DNA of 25,584 nt, from contig CATZNW010000029.1 of the NCBI GenBank assembly GCA_958422185.1, positions 1 through 25,584 on the forward strand, given 5' to 3'. Source of the stretch: an uncultured Clostridium sp. (lineage in GTDB: Bacteria; Bacillota; Clostridia; Oscillospirales; Acutalibacteraceae). A model generated the notes under the pieces. That model saw only the letters and a list, made by a program, of their open reading frames with translations, was not told the DNA's origin and made no database searches. The position numbers and the translations under genes were made by a program. Within the stretch, counting starts at the first letter, position 1. Every line of letters starts with the position of its first letter. Positions 16,001 through 21,795 of this stretch are shown here, one piece after another.

Positions 16001-16262
16001 CATTAAGCAAAAAACAGCATACAATCTTGATCATTCAACAAAAGGCACAACGGTATTCAATCTCGTATTTACTGATATTCCGGCAAGCAATTACGATACA
16101 AATATATCCGCAAGAGCCTATGTCTGCATAGACGGAATGTACTTCTACTCAAACAGCCTTAACGGCAGTTTTGGAGAGGTGGCAGATCTGGTGCTCAGCG
16201 ACGAGGGAATAGATGAAAACACAAAAAAAGCAGTAAAACAACTGCTGAATAAGGAGGCGTAA
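13011..16262 (+). CDS. Secreted S8 subtilase with leucine-rich repeats
   Basis: A 1083-residue exported serine protease. Residues 1-26 form a Sec signal peptide (MKKT, a hydrophobic core, cleavage likely after AIA). An acidic propeptide-like region follows (to about 140). The S8 domain (about 150-415) has a complete active site: D173 (GILDTGLD), H209 (DGHGTSVAG), oxyanion N295 (SAGN) and S360 (GGTSASAP). Residues about 425-500 resemble a chitobiase C-terminal-type beta domain (AKIIYTTDMTVPS). About 530-915 are BspA-type LRR_5 repeats, usually used to bind host or surface ligands. A final beta-rich domain (about 945-1083) is of a type common in gut Clostridia. I see no LPxTG, dockerin or membrane anchor. 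The ribosome binding site is weak. The 41-codon peptide gene follows two bases after the stop. Confidence 0.9.
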   Translation: MKKTISIFLAAVTVISVLSASFPAIAQEIEENNVVLVSEKVSAMCEKYDTENETDELTEETETTQRTVEERLIVKTDSRINTYEAVESVYGLGYAFIQFENDEDADAAFETYQKQGYTVQYDSILSLDEVNSDASSSQTNDNWAYDILEIPETLAYFASSGKDYADITVGILDTGLDYTHELFAGRITRTDLNFGSNDSQNDCMDMDGHGTSVAGIVALSTPDNVKIEPYKLVGDDRKVYTSTLLCCLSYILSMPDPPDVLNMSIGIPDYDNEINIELFEELIDSGIVISVSAGNQTSEAKLYKPAGIQSVITVSASDEKNNRCSWSNHGELVDIAAPGNSTIYTAKIGGGYREDFGGTSASAPFVAAAAATVLMQNEKLSPAEVESKIKETAVPIQKRTDIVWCGAGLVNFYSLIDQPKLGDVEFSYTGGDYYEPIAVELSCSDPNAKIIYTTDMTVPSLTNGTVYTDPIEVTEHSRILTIAYDENNKLKSDYTFSEYRVIYEADENDFEITDKGTITAYNGEHKSIIIPDTINGVEALEIGEECFFQSDVEYVELPDCITEILKRAFKESALEVIIAPGAIGVGIQAFMSCYSLYSEYMPNVLFASGQCFYECMLLTDLSFKGKVLDAGELAFAQTAIQEATFPNLETQERSFQGTPCYTASLPKLTELNGGFQNCSNLESIYIPNVTEISGSVFAYCDSLNEDAVPFEQFTKVGSNGLAHSPFERIILSNCTEIGDYAFIATEAKYISAPKATTVGKAAFRYTYSLEEVNLESVVSFADEFEVFCDSVDLKYLYLPKASTIPAFRWQQSLEYLENGTLQTELEFIYAPKATGFNYVYNNGHQMNDMQFLNKLKFIYAPNLQTIDMADGTFPLNTTTTLYLSNEFSFFNILKKPQLKIVAPQESYAHTVANENGFEFVPSDYRDSSVSSPINVEDKGRSIRVTKTGLRFGFSWNEIPEIENLASDIEYGFIYHYNYDNTPYDSSQLTVENVGTDNIKQKTAYNLDHSTKGTTVFNLVFTDIPASNYDTNISARAYVCIDGMYFYSNSLNGSFGEVADLVLSDEGIDENTKKAVKQLLNKEA

Positions 16263-16264
16263 CC

Positions 16265-16390
16265 ATGAAAGAAAAATACACAAAGCCGTTCGCAGAAATT
16301 GAGAAATTCAAAACCGCTGAAATTCTTACTACAAGCGGAGGAAACGGTGATGTTCGGCCGGGAGATAACGATACTCCGTTTGGTGAATAA
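16265..16390 (+). CDS. 41-residue peptide coupled to the subtilase gene
   Basis: A short gene with excellent signals: AAGGAGG at 16251-16257, inside the last codons of the subtilase gene, lies seven bases before ATG 16265, and the frame ends with TAA at 16388-16390. The peptide has two halves. The first 24 residues are charged and amphipathic (KPFAEIEKFKTAEILTTS), with no signal peptide. The last 17 are Gly/Asp/Pro-rich after a double glycine (GG at 25-26) and end DNDTPFGE. That leader-plus-core look suits a ribosomally made, processed or exported peptide. Short peptides with a KPxxE...ILTTSG-like leader seem familiar to me from gut Clostridia, but I know no assigned function. It could be a protease substrate, a signal precursor or a small structural partner. 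Confidence 0.72.
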   Translation: MKEKYTKPFAEIEKFKTAEILTTSGGNGDVRPGDNDTPFGE

Positions 16391-16391
16391 T

Positions 16392-16424
16392 AAAAAAGGC
16401 AGCCGTATCACGGCTGCCTTAAAA
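16392..16424. terminator. Terminator between peptide gene and hsp20
   Basis: AAGGCAGCCGT (16396-16406) pairs perfectly with ACGGCTGCCTT (16410-16420) around a 3-base loop. The A-run at 16392-16397 gives a T-run on the minus strand, making it a strong terminator for leftward hsp20. In the rightward direction the T-run comes only after AAAA (16425-16430), so it works less cleanly for the peptide transcript. Confidence 0.82.
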
Positions 16425-16428
16425 TTTT

Positions 16429-16875
16429 TTATTCAATACTGATAGAGCTGCTGGGCGGCAGATTCTTCTGCTGCGCCTTCGGAAGAGATACCTTTAAGAT
16501 ACCGTCCTCAAATTTTGCGCTTACATCTTTGGGCTCAACGTCTTCGCCAACATAAAAGCTTCTTGCCATTTTGCCCGCATAGCGTTCCTTGCGGATATAG
16601 CGCTCGTTTTTCTTTTCGCTTTCCTTATCCAGGCTCTTGGCCGCGCTGATCGTCAAATATCCGTTTTTCAGATCAACTTTAACCTCGTCTTTCTTGAATC
16701 CCGGAAGGTCTATATCCAGTTCATACGAATGATCGGTCTCACGAACATCTGTTTTCATCATGTTCTTACCGTGTTTTCCGTACAGCGGATTGTGGCGGTT
16801 AAAAGCGGACATGGAATCAAAAACATCGTCCCACATATCATCAAATAAATTTTCACCGAAAATGCTTGGCAACAT
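16429..16875 (-). CDS. Hsp20/alpha-crystallin small heat shock protein
   Basis: A 148-residue ATP-independent holdase chaperone that keeps unfolding proteins soluble. The alpha-crystallin domain covers about residues 40-135: TDVRETDHSYELDIDLPGFKKDEV at its start (shown in part) and the signature A-x-F-x-x-GILKVSLPK near its end. The short C-terminal tail closes with SISIE, an I-x-I-type motif that docks neighbouring subunits in the oligomer. It resembles clostridial Hsp18. The start has GGAGG about eight bases upstream. It is transcribed alone from a promoter embedded in a CIRCE element at 17011-17052, with a leader of about 130 bases. Confidence 0.94.
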   Translation of the reverse strand: MLPSIFGENLFDDMWDDVFDSMSAFNRHNPLYGKHGKNMMKTDVRETDHSYELDIDLPGFKKDEVKVDLKNGYLTISAAKSLDKESEKKNERYIRKERYAGKMARSFYVGEDVEPKDVSAKFEDGILKVSLPKAQQKNLPPSSSISIE

Positions 16876-17010
16876 AAGTCATTCCTCCATTCAAACTGTT
16901 GATTTTACTCGTAGCTGTGGGGATCAATCCTCGCGGTGGCGAGCTTTTGTTACCTACTTTTGCCGGTTTATGAACCCTTTGGAGATATCCTCTCTTTCAA
17001 GTTCACTTTT

Positions 17011-17038
17011 ATTATAGCACAAAAATTAGCACTGTCAA
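17011..17038 (-). promoter_or_regulatory. Sigma-A promoter of hsp20
   Basis: On the minus strand a perfect TTGACA (plus 17033-17038) and a perfect TATAAT (17011-17016) are 16 bases apart. The -35 lies in the spacer and right arm of the CIRCE element, so HrcA binding would block it. Confidence 0.82.
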
Positions 17039-17052
17039 TAGGAGAGTGCTAA
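17026..17052. promoter_or_regulatory. CIRCE operator (HrcA binding site)
   Basis: The sequence TTAGCACTG-N9-GAGTGCTAA matches the CIRCE consensus TTAGCACTC-N9-GAGTGCTAA at 17 of 18 arm positions, with the exact 9-base spacer. CIRCE is the operator of the heat-shock repressor HrcA, usually before groESL and dnaK. Here it covers the hsp20 promoter. Confidence 0.93.
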
Positions 17053-17174
17053 TTTTATATTTAATTTATTTTCCGGTAATAAATTCATAATACTTTTCCA
17101 AAGCAAGGTAAAAAAGTACACTTTAAAATAAAATTATTTTTTTCCGGTTACCTATATCCATTTTATTCGTAATC

Positions 17175-17183
17175 TGTTATATT
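17175..17183 (+). promoter_or_regulatory. Possible extended -10 promoter of the GH2 gene
   Basis: TG at 17175-17176 precedes TATATT at 17178-17183 by one base, the extended -10 layout. No good -35 is visible. The start of transcription would be about 30 bases before the GH2 ATG. Confidence 0.35.
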
Positions 17184-17220
17184 ATTCATATAGCTTATTA
17201 CGGGAGAGGGAATTTTATTT

Positions 17221-19278
17221 ATGAAAAGCAAAACTGCACTGAACAGCGGCTGGCGGTTTTATCGGTCCCGCTATCCGGTTTCAGAAGACGCGGAGTTTGA
17301 AAACGTTAGCATTCCGCACACATGGAATCATGCGGACGGTCAGGACGGCGGCGGAGATTACTGCCGGGGTGAGTGCTGCTATATTAAAGAAATAGATATC
17401 CGTAAAAAAGAACGGTCTTTTTATTTCCTTGAATTTTACGGTGTGAACAGCGTTTGCAACGTTTATGTTAACGGAATGCATATCGGCGAACACCGCGGCG
17501 GATATACGCTTTTCAGGATGGATATTACCGGAGCCGTTTTCAGCGGGAAAAACAGGATAACGGTCAGCGTCAGCAATTTTCCGTTTCCGGATGTGATTCC
17601 GCTTACGGCGGATTTTACTTTCTTCGGCGGGATCTACAGAGAGGTTTATCTTATTGAAGCTTCAGACGCGTATTTTGCTCTTGATAATCACGGGTCAGAC
17701 GGTATTTATGTATCTTATCCCAATACGCCTCAGATTGCAGATTGCGCCCCGGTTACCGTAAAGGCAAAAACCGGCGGTACGAAAGACGGCTGTAAACTGC
17801 GTGTTTCCATCCTGGAAACAGGTGTGTTTGAGCCGTGCCCCGGCATAGACAGACCGGATTTCAGTGTTTCTGAATTTGAGAATATCCGTGAAACAACAGT
17901 TGCGCAGGCTGAAACAGAAATTCATGATAATACAGCTGAAATAAAACTGAATGTAAATGAGCCGCGCCTGTGGAACGGAAGGAAAGCACCATACCGCTAT
18001 AGGCTGCAGTGCGTGATCACTGAAAACGGAAAAATCCTGGATTGTGCTGAAAAGTACATCGGTTTCAGATATTTCAATATTGATCCCAAAAACGGATTCT
18101 TTTTAAACGGAAAACGTTATCCGCTAAGGGGTGTGAACCGCCATCAGGACAGGCAGGATATGGGCTGGGCTATAACGTATAAAGAGCATGATGAGGATTT
18201 TGCCCTGATTTATGAGATCGGCGCAAACGCCATACGTCTTGCCCATTATCCGCACCATCCGCATTTCTATGATCTGTGCGACAGATACGGGCTGCTGGTG
18301 TGGGCCGAAATACCGTTTGTGGAAAACATCGGCGGGGTCGGGATCTCGCCGCTGGAAACGGATGATACGGCGGATGAATCTGTAACGGCTGCCATGCTTG
18401 AAAATGCAAAACAGCAGTATACGGAGCTTATTCTGCAGCAGGTTCACCGCCCGTCTGTATTCTGCTGGAGCATGTCAAATGAGGTGCGCAGGGAATACGG
18501 CGAAACGGCCGCTTATATGATGAGGCAGCTCAACGATCTTGCCCATTCCCTTGATCCATCGCGTTATACTGCGCTTGCCACCAATCATTACAACGGTGAA
18601 AAATGGGCTTCGGATATAAAAGGCTGCAACATATATCCGGGCTGGTACTGGGGCGGACCCTCCATGTTCCGTTCGCAGACAGCGGCGCATATCAGGGCAA
18701 ACGGGGGCAGGGGAGTTGCCGTTTCCGAATACGGCGCCGGTTCCAATGTATATCATCATACCGAAAAACCGAAACAGCCCAAGGATACCGTTTGTGAATT
18801 CCATTCGGAGGAATGGCAGTCTATCGTTCATGAGCATGCGCTCAGATATTTTATGTCGCCTAAAGCGGATAAGATATGGGGATCTTTTGTGTGGAACATG
18901 TTTGACTTTGCTATAGACAGCCGCAATGAGGGCGGTATTCCGGGCAGAAACGATAAAGGTCTTGTTACATATGACAGGCAGATCAGAAAAGACGCGTTTT
19001 TCCTTTATAAATCCTACTGGAGCAGGGAGAGCGTTTTGTATATAACATCGCGCAGGTTCAAGAAAAGGGGTAAAAAGCGCATAGATATTAAGATATATTC
19101 AAATGAAAAAGAGATAACGCTTTATGCGAACGGAACCAGGGTCGGCCAGAAAACGGCAAAGCCGGAACCGCACAGCCATATTTTCGTATTCAGAGGCGTC
19201 AGATTAAAACGCGGTAAAAATGAGGTCAAAGCCGTTTCAGACGGAGGTTTAAAAGATACCGTCATATGGGAGTATTAA
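17221..19278 (+). CDS. Glycoside hydrolase family 2 (beta-galactosidase/glucuronidase type)
   Basis: A 685-residue cytoplasmic enzyme (no signal peptide) that should cleave a beta-linked sugar from an oligosaccharide or glycoside with retention. It has the GH2 order: jelly-roll sugar-binding domain (about 1-150, with SIPHTWNHADG and GGYTLFRMDIT), an immunoglobulin-like domain (about 155-280), and the TIM barrel from GVNRHQD onward. The acid/base is E421 in WSMSNEV and the nucleophile E503 in VSEYGAG. The barrel ends near residue 600, and a short beta domain follows. It is shorter than LacZ (about 1020) and close to compact GH2 enzymes, so galactosidase, glucuronidase or mannosidase specificity is open. 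GGGAGAGGG lies ahead of the start. It is a single-gene unit. Confidence 0.9.
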   Translation: MKSKTALNSGWRFYRSRYPVSEDAEFENVSIPHTWNHADGQDGGGDYCRGECCYIKEIDIRKKERSFYFLEFYGVNSVCNVYVNGMHIGEHRGGYTLFRMDITGAVFSGKNRITVSVSNFPFPDVIPLTADFTFFGGIYREVYLIEASDAYFALDNHGSDGIYVSYPNTPQIADCAPVTVKAKTGGTKDGCKLRVSILETGVFEPCPGIDRPDFSVSEFENIRETTVAQAETEIHDNTAEIKLNVNEPRLWNGRKAPYRYRLQCVITENGKILDCAEKYIGFRYFNIDPKNGFFLNGKRYPLRGVNRHQDRQDMGWAITYKEHDEDFALIYEIGANAIRLAHYPHHPHFYDLCDRYGLLVWAEIPFVENIGGVGISPLETDDTADESVTAAMLENAKQQYTELILQQVHRPSVFCWSMSNEVRREYGETAAYMMRQLNDLAHSLDPSRYTALATNHYNGEKWASDIKGCNIYPGWYWGGPSMFRSQTAAHIRANGGRGVAVSEYGAGSNVYHHTEKPKQPKDTVCEFHSEEWQSIVHEHALRYFMSPKADKIWGSFVWNMFDFAIDSRNEGGIPGRNDKGLVTYDRQIRKDAFFLYKSYWSRESVLYITSRRFKKRGKKRIDIKIYSNEKEITLYANGTRVGQKTAKPEPHSHIFVFRGVRLKRGKNEVKAVSDGGLKDTVIWEY

Positions 19279-19284
19279 ATAAAA

Positions 19285-19311
19285 AGAGGGCCAAATCCCG
19301 TTTGGTCCTCT
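19285..19311 (+). terminator. GH2 terminator stem-loop, left copy, T-run displaced
   Basis: An 11-bp stem (19285-19295 with 19301-19311, one G-T pair) encloses TCCCG. Instead of the expected T-run it is followed directly by the 304-bp repeat element. A near-identical stem-loop with the T-run lies on the other side of that element. Confidence 0.75.
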
Positions 19312-19614
19312 CAGCGTGTAGAAAAAGGTGCAAATTCAGAAAAAAGTGCAGTCCTGCACGCTGGGGAGACTTCGAGAAATCGAGCTGAATTTCGTTTTCT
19401 TGCGAGCGGGTGCCGTACAACGGTACTGCCCCCGAGCAAAAAACGGAAAGTGCAAACGCCGCATGAACACTTGTTTCATGCGGCGTTTATCTGTTGTCAA
19501 ACGTATTATTTGTTTTTTTAATTAAGGCGTTTTTCTACTGTTTGTTGTTTTTTCTTTGCTTTGAAAATGTAAAGCATATATCGCGCGGTTCAGCCGACTT
19601 TATCGACAGTCTGA
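19311..19614. mobile_element. 304-bp non-autonomous mobile-like element, copy 1
   Basis: This stretch is repeated at 25280-25583 with only two substitutions that I can find (about 19329 and 19364). Its ends form imperfect inverted repeats, TCAGCGTGTAGAAAAAG at the left and TCAGACTGTCGATAAAG reading inward from the right, matching at 13 of 17 positions. It has no credible gene, but several strong hairpins, e.g. a 14-bp stem at 19454-19467/19475-19488 and GTGCA/TGCAC at 19346-19359. It is flanked on both sides by a 25-bp copy of the GH2 terminator stem-loop. The simplest reading is a MITE-like element mobilised by a transposase elsewhere. A repeated structured RNA is the alternative. Confidence 0.72.
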
Positions 19615-19615
19615 A

Positions 19616-19642
19616 AGGGCCAAATTCTGTTTGGTCCTCTTT
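19616..19642. terminator. GH2 terminator stem-loop, right copy with T-run
   Basis: A 9-bp stem (19616-19624 with 19630-19638) is followed by CTCTTTTTC. It matches the left copy at 23 of 25 positions, with both changes in the loop. It lies 18 bases before the end of the convergent dehydratase gene. Confidence 0.75.
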
Positions 19643-19660
19643 TTCCTTTGCATAATCTGA

Positions 19661-21556
19661 TCAATAATCCTCGCCGGAGTTATCGGCCGGGTGGTAATTA
19701 GGCACATATTCTATCAGTTTTTCTCTGACGTTGGATTCGTCTACATCTTTCAGGTCGCTTATCATCCGTCTGAATCTTTGTGCGTCAATATCAATGGGCT
19801 GGGTAACAAATATTTTTTCAAGCGCTGTTTTGCTCCTTGTTTCCATTTCGCTTTCCAGCGCAAGCTCTTCAAACATTTTTTCACCCGGGCGCAGACCTGT
19901 TATTTTAATTCCTATGTCATCAACCTCATATCCTGCTAGTTTTATCATGTTTACAGCAAGATTTTTGATCTTTACCGGTTCACCCATGTCAAGCACAAAT
20001 ACTTCGCCGCCCTTAGCAAGTCCGCCAGCCTGGCAAACAAGCTGCGCCGCCTCCGGTATCGTCATAAAGTACCTTTCAATATCGGGATGGGTAAGCGTTA
20101 TCGGGCCTCCCTCTTCGATCTGCTTTTTAAATATCGGTATAACCGAGCCGTGCGAGCCCAGCACATTGCCGAAACGTACAGCGGCATATACCGTGCTTTG
20201 GCTTATGGTATTCATATACTGAACGATAAGCTCGGTTATTCGTTTCGTGCAGCCCATTACGTTTGTTGGGTTAACGGCCTTGTCCGTTGAAAGAGTAACC
20301 ATTTTGGAGACTTTGCATTCGTCGCATATCTCGGCAACGTTGAGCGTGCCGAAAACGTTGTTCTTTACCGCTTCGCACGGGCTGTTTTCCATAAGCGGCA
20401 CATGTTTGTGAGCCGCTGCGTGAAAAACAACATCCGGCTTAAATTCCTCAAATACTTCCCGGAGTCTGTTTTTGTCCCTTACTGAACCTATTCTGATATG
20501 AACATCTATCTGATCACCATACTTGTTCTTCAGTTCGTTTTCAAGCTCAAAAGCGCAGTTTTCATAAATGTCAAAAACGATGATCGATCTGGGGGAATAG
20601 CGTGCCACCTGTTTACACAACTCAGCACCTATGGAGCCGCCTCCGCCGGTTACAAGAACGGTCTTGCCTATTAGGTAACGGCATACCTTTTTATCCAGCT
20701 TTACCTCAGGACGTGCAAGAAGATCCTTTATTTCAATATTTCTGATCTTTCTTGCCTTTGCGCCGTCCTCAAGAAATTCGTTAACAGAGGGAGATATTTT
20801 TATAGCGCATTTGGTTTTCATTGCAATATCGATGATCTCTTTCTGCCTGGTTCTGGAGGCAGAGGGCAGACATATCATAATCACATCTATATCATACCTC
20901 TGCGCAAGTTCGGGGATCTCAGCACATGTGCCGCGCACTTTTACTCCGTTTATCCTTTTGTGCAGTTTGACTGGATTATCATCAACCGCAAGCACAGGGT
21001 AGCCGTCTTTATAATTGTTGATGATCAGCTCGTTGATAAAGAAATCTCCCATGAAACCGGCGCCGACGATCATCACGCGCTTGTGTTTTCCCGGGGAGCT
21101 CACAGCCCGGCTCGTATATCGTTTAAACAGTCTGAACCCGATCCTGGGCGCGCAAAGCGCAACAAATTCAAGCACAAACATAAGAAAATAAGCATAAAAC
21201 GGCAGCCAGCCCGGAAAATCCAGCAGTTGTGAGAATATGACTCTGTCAAAAATAAAAAGGGAAAACGCAGATAAAAGCGAGGCTACAATAGTGCGTGCGA
21301 TCTCATCAACCCCGGCAAAGGTCCAAACACTTTTATAGAGATCCAGGAGTTTGTTTATTATATACAGCACCGCCAGAGTTGCAAACAGATGCCAGTAGCT
21401 GAATAATATGGTGCTATATTCCGTTGCCCGCACATGGCCGCCCATAGTAAGATACACTATTGCAGTGTTAGCTAAAAAGTATAAAATAAAATCAACTATT
21501 ACAAACACGGCTTTTTTGCAAAGCGCGGTAATCTTCATGGTTTTTTCTTCCGTCAT
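19661..21556 (-). CDS. CapD/FlaA1-type membrane nucleotide-sugar 4,6-dehydratase
   Basis: A 631-residue membrane enzyme of surface polysaccharide synthesis. Four N-terminal transmembrane helices (about residues 12-160) lead to a Rossmann-like CoA-binding-type domain (VMIVGAGFMGDFFI). The catalytic short-chain dehydrogenase domain starts at VLVTGGGGSIGAELC and has the LSTDKAVNPTNVMGCTKR active-site region. This is the PglF/CapD/WbpM pattern: NAD-dependent dehydration of UDP-GlcNAc, the first step toward diamino- or deoxy-sugars for capsule or glycoprotein glycans. I chose the ATG at 21556, preceded by GGAG at seven bases; a 27-residue upstream extension is basic and unlike the family. No other glycan genes are adjacent, so it is an orphan here. 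Confidence 0.92.
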   Translation of the reverse strand: MTEEKTMKITALCKKAVFVIVDFILYFLANTAIVYLTMGGHVRATEYSTILFSYWHLFATLAVLYIINKLLDLYKSVWTFAGVDEIARTIVASLLSAFSLFIFDRVIFSQLLDFPGWLPFYAYFLMFVLEFVALCAPRIGFRLFKRYTSRAVSSPGKHKRVMIVGAGFMGDFFINELIINNYKDGYPVLAVDDNPVKLHKRINGVKVRGTCAEIPELAQRYDIDVIMICLPSASRTRQKEIIDIAMKTKCAIKISPSVNEFLEDGAKARKIRNIEIKDLLARPEVKLDKKVCRYLIGKTVLVTGGGGSIGAELCKQVARYSPRSIIVFDIYENCAFELENELKNKYGDQIDVHIRIGSVRDKNRLREVFEEFKPDVVFHAAAHKHVPLMENSPCEAVKNNVFGTLNVAEICDECKVSKMVTLSTDKAVNPTNVMGCTKRITELIVQYMNTISQSTVYAAVRFGNVLGSHGSVIPIFKKQIEEGGPITLTHPDIERYFMTIPEAAQLVCQAGGLAKGGEVFVLDMGEPVKIKNLAVNMIKLAGYEVDDIGIKITGLRPGEKMFEELALESEMETRSKTALEKIFVTQPIDIDAQRFRRMISDLKDVDESNVREKLIEYVPNYHPADNSGEDY

Positions 21557-21637
21557 CAGGTCACTCCGTTTTGATTCAATCAGTGAATGATTTATATATT
21601 TTATTTTATAACATACTCGCCTCTTTTTCAACATCAA

Positions 21638-21795
21638 CCTTAAAAAAACAGTTTTAATATATTTTTCCTTACAAAATATTTCCTTTTTGATAAATAAAAA
21701 TTACAAAATAATTATGTTTGTAAGGTTTTTATTGAAAATATTTTTTTAATAGGTTAATATTTAATTGTATACTGAAAGATTGGGAGCGGATCGCA
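21638..21795. promoter_or_regulatory. AT-rich divergent promoter region
   Basis: This region lies between the leftward dehydratase and the rightward serine hydrolase. On the plus strand TTGAAA (21732-21737) and TAATAT (21755-21760) are 17 bases apart and could serve the hydrolase. TTACAAA occurs at 21669-21675 and 21701-21707 and in inverted form at 21717-21723; the outer pair extends to 9 bp (CCTTACAAA/TTTGTAAGG). This may be an operator. Confidence 0.4.

Noticed and set aside
16760..17017. Plus-strand frame of 85 codons over the hsp20 start and CIRCE region
   Set aside because: It is antisense to hsp20 and crosses its promoter and leader.
19328..19525. Small open frame (65 codons) inside the repeat element
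   Set aside because: It has no ribosome binding site, runs through the strong hairpins and has no protein-like composition.
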